Shown here: positions 1 to 6,565 of the stretch, in pieces
How the letters are laid out: each line of letters begins with the position of its first letter
Position numbering within the stretch: position 1 is the first letter of the stretch
DNA from: DASWOJ01 sp964242325
GTDB lineage: Bacteria; Pseudomonadota; Alphaproteobacteria; Acetobacterales; Acetobacteraceae
Reading direction: 5' to 3'
DNA length: 10,576 bases
NCBI GenBank assembly: GCA_964242325.1
Contig: CAXTCI010000187.1
Location: 1 to 10,576, forward strand
The notes under the pieces: generated by a model
What the model was told of the DNA's origin: nothing
Database searches by the model: none
The model's input: the letters and a program-made list of their open reading frames with translations, nothing else
Made by a program: the position numbers and the translations under genes

Positions 1-27
1 ATAAGTACGGCAGACAGCGGCTACACT

Positions 28-2004
28 CTATGCAGCAGCCGGCGTTGCAGCAGGCTCTGACTCGGCCTCCGCCGCCTTGCGAGCGGCCTCGACGCAGGAG
101 TTCACGGCTTCCCGCAGCGACGTCGAGTAGTAGTCCGCACCAATAACCACACGCACGCGGTCGCTCGTCAGCACCTCGTCCTCCGACGGCCACAACCCGA
201 CGAGGATAGGAACTCCGGGCAAGCGGCGCTTCAGCCGCTGCATGAGGTAGCGCAGGTGCGACGGGCTGCCGGCGATGTCGAGGTAGGAGATGCAGATCAT
301 CGCGATCCCTGTCACGTCGAGGCTGCCGATTTCTTCCCGCGATGCGGCCTCGTGCGGCGCCGTGCGGGCATGGAGGCCGTGCTTGCCGAGCAACTGCGCC
401 AGCATGGCCGACGCTGCCTCGTCTAGCGGACCCTTGCCGGCCAGGCAGAGCACCGGCGCCTCCGACTGCCATCCCGCCGCCAGGTCGCCCGGCACTTGGG
501 CAGCATCGTCGGGCGGCGCGGCCTTCGGCAGTTCGCGCTCGTCACGCGGCCGGGCTGCCGCCTCATCGGCATCTTCGGCCTTCACCGGCGCAGGCTCCTT
601 ATCGTCATGGCTGTCCAACTCGGACACCAGGCCCTTGATCGTGTTCTTCACACGCTCGAGTTGAGCCGGCAGTAGCGCCCCACGCTGCGCGTCGTTGGCG
701 GCGAGCTGCAATCCCTTGAGTGCAACCTCGTCGTAGTAGGACGACAAGGAGCGCTCCTTCAGCAGCACCTCGGCCTGGTCCTGCGCCTCGTCGGCGTCAC
801 CGGCAAGGACGCGCTGATAGAAACTCTCGACCGGCGTCAGCGCCGGGCGGTCGCCCAGCATCACGTCGAGGAACTCCAGCCGGTCCACGTGCCGCCCCAG
901 CACAACCATGCACAGAGTGAGTGGCATGGACAGGATCAGCCCCACCGGTCCCCACAGCCAGGACCAGAAGATCGCCGACACCACCACCGCGAACGGCGAC
1001 AGCCCCGTACTATGCCCATACAGCAGCGGCTCGACTGCCTGGCTGACCGTCAACTCGACGACGAGGTAGAGTGCGGCGGTCCAGATTGCCATCGTCCACC
1101 CGGGGTCAACAGCGGCCGCAAGCGCGAGGGGCAGCCCGGCCGAGATGAACGACCCGATATAGGGCACGAACCGCAGCAGCCCCGACAGGAGACCCCACAA
1201 GACCGGGCTCGGCACGCCGATGAAATACAGCCCGACCCCAATCACCAGCCCGAAGGTCGCGTTGATGGCGAGCTGCGTGAGGAAGTATTTGCTGAGCCGC
1301 CGGGCAGCATCGTCCATTGCGACGGTGGTGCGGTGCAGGTCGGTGGCGCCGAACAACCGAATCAGCCGGTCGCGCAGGTCTTCCTGCTGCAACAGGACGA
1401 AGATGGCGACCACGAGCACGATACCGGTGGTGGCCAGCGGCGACAAAATCGGCGACAGGTAGCGCTCCGCAAGGGCGAGCGGAGTATTGGTGGTTGAGGC
1501 CGGCGGCGCTGACGCTGCAGCCGGGGCTGGGGCAGCGCCACCCTCATTGATTGTTCCCGCCGGTGCCGGTCCCGATCCTGCGGGAGGCGTAGGTCTGTTG
1601 ATGCCGGCAGTGACGCTTGCGAGGCGTCCGACGGTATAGGCGCGCACCGCCTGGACTTTCTTCTCGACCGTGGCGGCATATTGCGGGATGTCGGTCGCAA
1701 GCTGGGCGACCTGGGTCCCGATCACGCCGCCCAGGCCCAGGATGATACCGAGCGCGACGACGACGGCCAGCAGCACGGCCGGCACCCGGCCCAGCCCGAT
1801 CCGGCGCAGTAAGGCCACCGCCGGCGCCAGGATGAAGGACAGCAGGATCGCCAGCGTGATCGGGATCAGCACCTCCTTGGCGAAGTAGAGGGCGGCGACC
1901 ACCACGACTCCGACCTGCAGGGCCAGCGCGCTTGCCGCGTGGGGCGCATCCGGAGGCGTGACCTTGGCTGGAGGTTTTGCCTGCGTTGCAGCTGATTCAG
2001 ACAT
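28..2004 (-). CDS. AI-2E/PerM-family permease with C-terminal Rossmann-like cytoplasmic domain
   Basis: A 658-residue inner-membrane protein. Hydrophobic segments lie near residues 25-42, 44-64, 74-97, 188-207, 243-263, 266-298, 303-322 and 336-370. The family hallmark 'RFVPYIGSFISAGLP' is at about 278-292, and 'EPLLYGHSTGLSP' followed by a Trp/Gly-rich helix is at about 325-360. The loop between the third and fourth helices holds a Pro/Ala/Gly-rich stretch (about 136-176). After the last helix comes a charged linker (about 371-512), then a compact alpha/beta domain (about 515-640) starting 'APVLCLAGKGPLDEAA' and containing 'ILVGLWPSEDE', which looks like a B12-binding/response-regulator-type Rossmann fold without an obvious cofactor or phospho-acceptor motif. 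Most family members are about 350-400 residues, so the extension is the distinctive part. ATG start with AAAGG 8 nt upstream. Family name does not prove AI-2 export; members also export other solutes or drive Na+/H+ antiport. Family assignment is firm, substrate unknown. Confidence 0.93.
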   Translation of the reverse strand: MSESAATQAKPPAKVTPPDAPHAASALALQVGVVVVAALYFAKEVLIPITLAILLSFILAPAVALLRRIGLGRVPAVLLAVVVALGIILGLGGVIGTQVAQLATDIPQYAATVEKKVQAVRAYTVGRLASVTAGINRPTPPAGSGPAPAGTINEGGAAPAPAAASAPPASTTNTPLALAERYLSPILSPLATTGIVLVVAIFVLLQQEDLRDRLIRLFGATDLHRTTVAMDDAARRLSKYFLTQLAINATFGLVIGVGLYFIGVPSPVLWGLLSGLLRFVPYIGSFISAGLPLALAAAVDPGWTMAIWTAALYLVVELTVSQAVEPLLYGHSTGLSPFAVVVSAIFWSWLWGPVGLILSMPLTLCMVVLGRHVDRLEFLDVMLGDRPALTPVESFYQRVLAGDADEAQDQAEVLLKERSLSSYYDEVALKGLQLAANDAQRGALLPAQLERVKNTIKGLVSELDSHDDKEPAPVKAEDADEAAARPRDERELPKAAPPDDAAQVPGDLAAGWQSEAPVLCLAGKGPLDEAASAMLAQLLGKHGLHARTAPHEAASREEIGSLDVTGIAMICISYLDIAGSPSHLRYLMQRLKRRLPGVPILVGLWPSEDEVLTSDRVRVVIGADYYSTSLREAVNSCVEAARKAAEAESEPAATPAAA

Positions 2005-2011
2005 CGGATTT

Positions 2012-2017
2012 ACCTTT
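2012..2017 (-). promoter_or_regulatory. Ribosome binding site of the AI-2E permease gene
   Basis: On the minus strand the sequence AAAGGT lies 7-8 nt upstream of the ATG at 2004. It supports that ATG as the true start; no better in-frame start is visible upstream. Confidence 0.5.
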
Positions 2018-2297
2018 GAGGATGGTTTGCCGCCGTGGCCGACGGCGGGCGAAGGCGCAACCCGGCGCCTGCTCGGATGGCGCTGGACGGCAGAGCGGAG
2101 TCGGCAACGCCCGGTGCGCTTGCATTCGGGGCCGACAGCCCGCGGCGTCGGCGGCTACGCATCTCCTCCGGTCTTCGTCCGCCAAACATCGTCCTCGTGC
2201 ATGGCAGGCCCGAGTGCCCGCAAGCATGTAAGGACGTCTAACTGCGGCGCGGGCGACCGGTTCCCACTCAGGCCGCTGCCGTAAAGGCGCAAAGGCA

Positions 2298-2336
2298 GGC
2301 TGGCATGGCGCGGGCTGGCAGCGTAACCAGGCCAGC
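2298..2336. promoter_or_regulatory. Cluster of GCTGGC half-sites upstream of the dehydratase gene (possible operator)
   Basis: The octamer GGCTGGCA occurs at 2298-2305 and again at 2313-2320, 15 bp apart, and the inverse GCCAGC is at 2331-2336, forming a 6-bp dyad with an 11-nt spacer against the second copy. The cluster ends 30 bp before the start codon. Sugar-acid dehydratase genes are often controlled by GntR, LacI or IclR-type repressors that bind such dyads, but no regulator gene is in the window. In GC-rich DNA 6-bp dyads also arise by chance, so confidence is low. Confidence 0.22.
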
Positions 2337-2365
2337 ACCTTTACCCCCATGCTGGAAATCCCGCC

Positions 2366-4081
2366 ATGCCCGATCCCCACGGCCTCGACCGCGGCCTCAC
2401 CAACTACGGCGACCGCGACTTCGCCCGCTTCCTCCGGCGCTCCTTCGCCCGCTCGATGGGCCTGTCCACGGCGCTGCTCAACCAACCCATCATTGGGATC
2501 GCCAGCACACCGTCCGACTTCAACAACTGCCACCGCGGCATGGACGAGCTGGTCGAGGCGGTCAGCCGCGGCGTCCTCGCCGCCGGTGCCCTGCCGCGCG
2601 TGTTTCCCACCGTGAGCCTGGGTGAGGTGTTCCTGAACCCCACCAGCATGATGTATCGCAACCTCATGGCCATGGACACCGAGGAGATGATCGGCGCCCA
2701 GCCGATGGACGCAGTCGTCCTCGTCGGCGGCTGCGACAAGACCGTCCCGGCCCAGCTCATGGGCGCGGCGTCGGCCAACATCCCCGCCATCCAGCTCGTC
2801 ACCGGCCCCATGAGCACCGGGCGGCACCGCGGCCAGCGCCTGGGGGCATGCACTGACTGCCGCGGCTTCTGGGCTAAGTATCGCGCGGGGTCGGTGGATT
2901 CTGACGAGATCGAGGTCGTCGAGGGCCGCCTGTCCACCACCGCCGGCACCTGTGCCGTCATGGGCACTGCCAGCACGATGGCCTGCATCGCCGAAGCCCT
3001 GGGCATGTCGCTGCCCGGCACCGCGGCCATCCCCGCCGTCCACGCCGACCGCCTGCGCGCCGCCGAGGAGTCCGGGCGCGCTGCCGTCCGCCTGCTGCAA
3101 ACTCGCATCACCCCGCGCCAGGTCATTACCGAGCACTCCGTCGAGAACGCAATGCGCGTGCTGATGGCGCTCGGCGGCTCCACCAACGCCGTCGTCCACC
3201 TGGCCGCCATCGCCGGGCGGATCGGCCTGCGGATCGGTGCCGACCGGCTGAACGCCATCTCGGATGAAACCCCCGTGCTGGTGGACCTCAAGCCTGTGGG
3301 CGACGGTTACATGGAAGACTTTCACGCCGCCGGCGGCGTCGGCGCGGTGCTGCGGGAATTGCGCTCGCTGCTGCACTTGGACACCGTGGACGTGGAAGGC
3401 CGCACCTTGCGTGAGCGCCTGGACGAGCCGCTGGACTGGGTGGACCGGTCCGTGATCCGGCCGTTTGCCGATCCCGTGTCGCCCGTGGGCGGCCTGATCG
3501 CGCTGTCCGGCACGCTGGCCCCCGATGGCGCCATCTTCAAGCGCGCCGCCGCCACCCCGGCCCTATTCGAGACAGAGGGACGCGCCGTCGTCTTCACGAG
3601 CCTTGAGGACCTCGCCGCCCGGATGGACGATCCGAACCTGGACGTGACCCCCACCGACATCCTGGTGCTGCAGAATGCCGGTCCGCACGCGGCGGGAATG
3701 CCGGAGGCGGGCTACTTGCCGATCCCGCGCAAGCTCGCGCAGGCTGGCGTTAAGGACATGGTCCGCATCTCCGACGCCCGCATGTCCGGCACCGCCTTCG
3801 GTACCATCGTCCTGCACGTCGCGCCTGAGGCGGCCGTCGGCGGCCCGCTGGCGGCCGTGCGAAACGGCGACCGCATCCGCCTGTCGGTGTCCGAGAAGCG
3901 TATAGACCTGCTGGTGGACCCGGCGGAGATCAGCCGCCGCCTTGCCAGCCATGTGCCGCCGCCTGTTCCCGCACGCGGCTACAAGGCGTTGTATCGCCGC
4001 ACCGTAACCCAGGCGCCGGAGGGTTGCGACTTTGACTTTCTGTCCGGGATAACCGGCGAAGCAGCAGCGCCCAAGCCGTAA
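2366..4081 (+). CDS. IlvD/Edd-family dehydratase, sugar-acid (pentonate-like) type
   Basis: A full-length 571-residue [2Fe-2S] dehydratase; this family dehydrates sugar acids or dihydroxy acids to 2-keto products in the cytoplasm. Visible ligands: cluster cysteines C55 ('DFNNCHRG'), C123 ('GGCDKTVPAQ') and C196 ('TTAGTCAVMGTAS'); metal ligands E87, D124, E447 and the carbamylatable lysine K125; catalytic-serine motif 'RISDARMSGTAFG' with S474. These match, with constant offsets of 4 then 6, the residues known from Rhizobium L-arabinonate dehydratase (C59, C127, C200, E91, D128, K129, E453, S480). This favours a sugar-acid substrate over the branched-chain amino acid enzyme IlvD, but arabinonate, xylonate, fuconate or galactonate cannot be told apart here. 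Start: ATG at 2366 with a weak GGAAA 7 nt upstream; no other in-frame start lies near. No sugar transporter, aldolase or dehydrogenase is adjacent, so the pathway is not visible. Confidence 0.93.
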   Translation: MPDPHGLDRGLTNYGDRDFARFLRRSFARSMGLSTALLNQPIIGIASTPSDFNNCHRGMDELVEAVSRGVLAAGALPRVFPTVSLGEVFLNPTSMMYRNLMAMDTEEMIGAQPMDAVVLVGGCDKTVPAQLMGAASANIPAIQLVTGPMSTGRHRGQRLGACTDCRGFWAKYRAGSVDSDEIEVVEGRLSTTAGTCAVMGTASTMACIAEALGMSLPGTAAIPAVHADRLRAAEESGRAAVRLLQTRITPRQVITEHSVENAMRVLMALGGSTNAVVHLAAIAGRIGLRIGADRLNAISDETPVLVDLKPVGDGYMEDFHAAGGVGAVLRELRSLLHLDTVDVEGRTLRERLDEPLDWVDRSVIRPFADPVSPVGGLIALSGTLAPDGAIFKRAAATPALFETEGRAVVFTSLEDLAARMDDPNLDVTPTDILVLQNAGPHAAGMPEAGYLPIPRKLAQAGVKDMVRISDARMSGTAFGTIVLHVAPEAAVGGPLAAVRNGDRIRLSVSEKRIDLLVDPAEISRRLASHVPPPVPARGYKALYRRTVTQAPEGCDFDFLSGITGEAAAPKP

Positions 4082-4083
4082 CC

Positions 4084-4115
4084 CGGCCTCGGCGGCCCAC
4101 CGTACACTGAGGCCG
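4084..4115. terminator. Possible shared terminator between convergent genes
   Basis: A 7-bp perfect inverted repeat CGGCCTC/GAGGCCG with an 18-nt loop fills the 34-bp gap between the stop codons of the dehydratase (plus) and the secreted protein (minus). The dyad can form in transcripts of either strand, but the loop is long and there is no T tract, so it is not a canonical intrinsic terminator. Confidence 0.25.
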
Positions 4116-5777
4116 TTACCGGTGAGGCCCGCGCCCGGGCGGTACGCTTGGACGTGCGGCCGCAACGGGAGCCGCAGGACGTCCAGCGACCGGAGTCGGT
4201 CCTGGCCGCCCAACTGCCGGTGATGGACGCGCGGGACCCTGCGGCGCGAAGCCATGAGGCGCAAAGCCTTGCGGCCCGCCAGCCGGACGTCCGAAGCCTG
4301 GCCGTCCAAACTCCGGCCGCGCAAACCCCGGCTCCGGCCGCACGAAGCCGCCACGCACCCCGGCGCCGGGCACGAACCCGGCCCGGCCTATCCCGCCCCG
4401 CTCAAAGCCGCCATGCTCGAAGCCTGGGCGCTCGAAGCCTGGGCGCGCAAACCCGGGCCGCTCGACGAAGGGGGATCGTCTCCCGCCGAACCTGTCGCCG
4501 TGGTCTCGCTCCAGTTCCCGGGCATAACGATCCGGCGCCCCGTGCCAGTGCCGGCCGCGGTCCCAAAACCCCCAGCCCAGCCCGGCACCGCCGAACACGA
4601 AGAATTCCTGCTCTCCGTCAATAATCGCTGTCGGCTGGTCCCCCAAGTAGGCCACCCCGCCATCCGGCGGTGGAAGGGCATAGGCCGGCAGCGGCGGCGC
4701 TGCCACGACCGGGAGCGGCGCCGCTTCGGCGGCCCAGATGCCCCGCCGGCTCGCCGCCGCGTCCGCCTGCTGTACCCGGTAGCTGTCCGGTGCACCCGGG
4801 GCCAGCCGGGCCGCGCCGTTCACCAGGGCGACCTTGCCCAAGTCCGTGCCGTCAGGGAGCGTGCACAGGTATGTCCGGCCGTCCGGCTGCTGCTGACACG
4901 TCACGCTGTCGCCGTGCGCTGCGATGTAGCCTTGCAGGTCCTGCGCCGGCTGGCCTGGCAACCCCTGCAGCCCGTTTAATGGGAAGGTCTGCGTTGCGGA
5001 CGCCAGCAGCGCGGACGTCCGCACCGCTGGGTGCTCCACAGTAACGGGGGGTGGCGGCAGGCTGGCCCATGCGCCGCGTCGGGCAGCTTGGGCCGCAGCT
5101 TCCTGCTGGCGATACGCTTCGGGCGCATCGGCCGTGGTGCGGGCGGCGCCGTTAGCCAGGGACACCAGCGCCACGTCGGTGCCGTCCGGCAACGCACAGG
5201 CGTATCCGGCGCCTTGCGGATCGCATGTCACCTGGTCTCCTTGCGCCTGCAAGTATCGCTGCAACCCGCCAGACGGATCGGGCAAGGCGGTGATCCCGTC
5301 CAGCGCGACCCGGCGTCCGTCCGCCGCCAGAGTGGCGCTGTCCACCGCCTGCGGATGCGTTAGCGTGAATGGAGCCGCTGGTGTCGGCACCTCTGCCTTC
5401 GGCAGCCCATCAGCCATGTTGGCGGGACTGCCCGCGCCTATGTCCGGGCCGGCCGGCCGTTCCGGCCTCAAGCTGTCTGATGAGGGCGCGGAACCCGCAG
5501 CCGCCGCTGCCGAGGCAGCCGGGCCGGCAGGGGCCGGCATGGCACGTGGCGCCGCGATGGCCGGCGCGGCATCAGGTGCCGCGTCCACAGACGGCATGAC
5601 CACAATGGGCATCGGCGGCGCTGGGGCGGCCATCACCGGCCCGGACCCAGGCGGAGCCGACACTGGAGCCGGCGCGTCCAGGTCCACCGGCCCAGGCACA
5701 CCCTGCCCGAAGGCCACACCCGCCACCAGCAGCAGCGCGCCCCCTGCTGCGGCTCCAGCGCGTCGCAGCCGGGCCAT
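4116..5777 (-). CDS. Exported protein with two degenerate SNase-like repeats and a Gly/Pro/Phe/Arg-rich tail
   Basis: 553 residues, function unknown. From the ATG at 5777 it begins 'MARLRRAGAAAGGALLLVAG', a Sec-type signal peptide probably cut near residues 24-26. A Pro/Ala-rich linker (27-135) follows. Two homologous repeats lie at about 138-238 and 247-349. Each has a '[VY]TC...CxLPDGTD' hairpin (C185/C194 and C294/C305, likely disulfides in the periplasm) and ends 'NGAAR...YR..A...RRG.WA', which resembles the C-terminal helix of thermonuclease (SNase) domains. The SNase catalytic Arg/Glu pattern is not visible, so a nuclease is unlikely. Next is an aromatic segment 'GLGWGFWDRGRHWHGAPDRY' (399-418), then a tail (about 436-553) of pentapeptide repeats such as RPGFE/RPGFA. 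An upstream TTG start at 5810 would overlap the preceding gene and spoil the signal peptide; the ATG start sits 5 nt after that gene's stop with a GGCGAG Shine-Dalgarno. Co-transcribed with the lipoprotein gene. Binding or scaffolding at the envelope is a guess. Confidence 0.82.
   Translation of the reverse strand: MARLRRAGAAAGGALLLVAGVAFGQGVPGPVDLDAPAPVSAPPGSGPVMAAPAPPMPIVVMPSVDAAPDAAPAIAAPRAMPAPAGPAASAAAAAGSAPSSDSLRPERPAGPDIGAGSPANMADGLPKAEVPTPAAPFTLTHPQAVDSATLAADGRRVALDGITALPDPSGGLQRYLQAQGDQVTCDPQGAGYACALPDGTDVALVSLANGAARTTADAPEAYRQQEAAAQAARRGAWASLPPPPVTVEHPAVRTSALLASATQTFPLNGLQGLPGQPAQDLQGYIAAHGDSVTCQQQPDGRTYLCTLPDGTDLGKVALVNGAARLAPGAPDSYRVQQADAAASRRGIWAAEAAPLPVVAAPPLPAYALPPPDGGVAYLGDQPTAIIDGEQEFFVFGGAGLGWGFWDRGRHWHGAPDRYARELERDHGDRFGGRRSPFVERPGFARPGFERPGFEHGGFERGGIGRAGFVPGAGVRGGFVRPEPGFARPEFGRPGFGRPAGGPQGFAPHGFAPQGPARPSPAVGRPGPTPVAGRPAAPVAAARPSVPPGRGPHR
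4244..4333. repeat. 15-nt degenerate tandem repeat, six units
   Basis: Six consecutive 15-nt units can be laid out (for example GCGCGAAGCCATGAG, then GCGCAAAGCCTTGCG, down to GCGCAAACCCCGGCT at 4319-4333). They encode pentapeptides of the GF[AG]RP / GFAPx kind in the C-terminal tail of the exported protein. Confidence 0.6.
4400..4474. repeat. 15-nt tandem repeat, five units with two identical
   Basis: Units of 15 nt run from 4400 to 4474. Two adjacent copies, GCTCGAAGCCTGGGC at 4415-4429 and 4430-4444, are identical and the flanking units are diverged. They encode the RPGFE/RPGFA pentapeptides. Identity of neighbours indicates recent duplication by slippage or unequal exchange. Confidence 0.75.
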
Positions 5778-5782
5778 GCGCG

Positions 5783-6373
5783 CTACTCGCCCTGGACCGG
5801 CTTCACCCAATCCGAGGACGCGGACGCCTTTACCCCGCCGCCCTGAGTCGCAACCGCGGGCGCCACCCAGTCCGCTCCTGCCGCTGGCGCATGGGCAACC
5901 TGCGGCATCGGAACGCGGCGGCGCTGCACCACTCGCTGTTCCGGGTCAGGCAGGCCCGCCACGCGGTCACCATGGCTGTACATGCATTGGGAATAGGAGT
6001 TGTCATACTGGGCCTGGATGCCGCCCTGCACGTTGGCGCTGTAGTCAGCGCCGGTGGCCGTCCCCAGCCCGGCCCCTGCGGCGGCGCCGATGCCCGCCCC
6101 GCGGCCACCACCCACCGCCGCGCCCAACCCAGCACCAAGCACGGTGCCAAGCACCGCCCCGCCGATGGCTCTGTTGTTCGCCGCCTCGGCCTGCCCGGCG
6201 ACCTGGCCCTGCGCATATTGCTGGCACGTCGCGGTATCGAGCTGGAATGCCTCAAACGATTTGCGCGCGCCGGGCAATACCTGAACCGTCGGCCCCATCG
6301 GCGCCTGCGCGCAAGCCGCCAACCCCGCCGCTGGCAGCAGCGCCCAGAAGCCCATCCTGCACTTCGCGGCCAT
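5783..6373 (-). CDS. Glycine-zipper outer-membrane lipoprotein
   Basis: 196 residues from the ATG at 6373. It starts 'MAAKCRMGFWALLPAAGLAAC', a lipoprotein signal peptide with lipobox L18-A-A-C21; the residue after the lipidated cysteine is Ala, which favours the outer membrane. A Gly-zipper segment (about 70-108, 'GGAVLGTVLGAGLGAAVGGG' and onward) with GxxxG spacing could form a paired membrane-inserting hairpin. C50 ('TATCQQYA') and C130 ('YSQCMYSHGD') flank it and may pair. The C-terminus carries two DWV motifs ('ADWVAPAV' and 'SDWVKPV'). Similar small Gly-zipper lipoproteins are widespread in proteobacteria and mostly uncharacterised. Start choice: an in-frame ATG at 6448 would add 25 residues and bury the signal peptide, while the 6373 ATG has a perfect AGGAGG 8 nt upstream. 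It is first in a two-gene unit, 5 nt before the SNase-like exported protein. Confidence 0.88.
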   Translation of the reverse strand: MAAKCRMGFWALLPAAGLAACAQAPMGPTVQVLPGARKSFEAFQLDTATCQQYAQGQVAGQAEAANNRAIGGAVLGTVLGAGLGAAVGGGRGAGIGAAAGAGLGTATGADYSANVQGGIQAQYDNSYSQCMYSHGDRVAGLPDPEQRVVQRRRVPMPQVAHAPAAGADWVAPAVATQGGGVKASASSDWVKPVQGE

Positions 6374-6381
6374 TGCTCCTG

Positions 6382-6387
6382 CCTCCT
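6382..6387 (-). promoter_or_regulatory. Strong Shine-Dalgarno AGGAGG of the lipoprotein gene
   Basis: On the minus strand AGGAGG lies 8 nt before the ATG at 6373. It is the best ribosome binding site in the window and decides the start in favour of 6373 over the in-frame ATG at 6448. Confidence 0.8.
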
Positions 6388-6401
6388 CTGCTTCCCTCAC
6401 C

Positions 6402-6418
6402 GTTGAGCCTGCCTCAAC
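6402..6418 (-). promoter_or_regulatory. Leader hairpin/dyad upstream of the lipoprotein gene
   Basis: A perfect 6-bp inverted repeat GTTGAG/CTCAAC with a 5-nt loop lies 29 nt upstream of the lipoprotein start, clear of the Shine-Dalgarno. A second, smaller dyad TAGAT/ATCTA with a 3-nt spacer is at 6439-6451. They could be an operator or a short leader stem in the mRNA. No T run follows, so it is not a terminator. Confidence 0.3.
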
Positions 6419-6451
6419 CCGGCGGAACTGGTCAATGCTAGATCGCATCTA

Positions 6452-6525
6452 ACGCGGTCGGGAAACGGAAGAAATTTCGGTTTGCTAAGCGTGTGGCAGA
6501 TCAAATGCTATAGTGATGTCGGAGT
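6452..6525 (-). promoter_or_regulatory. Likely promoter region of the lipoprotein/SNase-like unit
   Basis: Between the end of holA and the lipoprotein leader there is a patch clearly richer in A and T than its surroundings (about 6465-6520). On the minus strand it holds TATAGC, TTGATC and TTAGCA, but I could not place a convincing -35/-10 pair at standard spacing. The region 6374-6565 has no gene. The call rests on location and composition. Confidence 0.35.
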
Positions 6526-6565
6526 GCCCCGTCCCGGCCCCGCGGCAACCCCGGCCGTCTCGCGG

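Larger units (their letters stand above)
2005..2365. other. Divergent intergenic region (361 bp), no gene recognised
   Basis: This stretch separates the divergently transcribed permease and dehydratase genes and must hold both promoters. I see no convincing -35/-10 pair on either strand, which is common in GC-rich alphaproteobacteria. Short open frames cross it in several phases but none has a recognisable protein or good ribosome binding site. Structure seen: an inverted repeat GCCGAC/GTCGGC with a 10-nt loop at 2131-2152, and a cluster of GCTGGC-type half-sites at 2298-2336 just before the dehydratase gene. Confidence 0.6.

Noticed and set aside
2131..2152. GCCGAC/GTCGGC inverted repeat as a terminator
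   Set aside because: The flanking genes both read away from it, the stem is only 6 bp and there is no T tract. It is likely chance in GC-rich DNA.
1997..3376. A 459-codon open frame on the minus strand opposite the dehydratase gene
   Set aside because: The dehydratase on the plus strand is unambiguous. The antisense product is His/Gly/Ala/Asp-rich without any recognisable domain, as expected from the mirror of GC-rich codons with few stops. Its end runs through the intergenic region without a plausible protein.
4244..4474. Repeat blocks considered as a CRISPR array
   Set aside because: Units are 15 nt, contiguous without spacers, degenerate and in frame with a protein; no cas genes are near.
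4116..5777. An active secreted nuclease
   Set aside because: The SNase resemblance is limited to the hairpin and terminal helix of each repeat; the catalytic Arg/Glu pattern is not visible.
5778..5810. TTG start giving an 11-residue longer exported protein
   Set aside because: It would overlap the upstream lipoprotein gene, puts extra residues before a well-formed signal peptide, and lacks a better ribosome binding site than the ATG at 5777.
5134..6441. A 435-codon plus-strand open frame opposite the lipoprotein and exported-protein genes
   Set aside because: The Pro/Ala/Arg/Ser low-complexity product has no domain, while the minus-strand frames carry signal peptides, a lipobox and good ribosome binding sites.
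6374..6448. ATG at 6448 giving a 25-residue longer lipoprotein
   Set aside because: A charged 25-residue leader before the signal peptide would be atypical, and the ATG at 6373 has a perfect AGGAGG at 8 nt.
6502..6518. Extended -10-like TGCTATAGT on the plus strand
   Set aside because: No matching -35 at 16-18 bp and no plus-strand gene downstream; transcription from it would only run antisense to holA.
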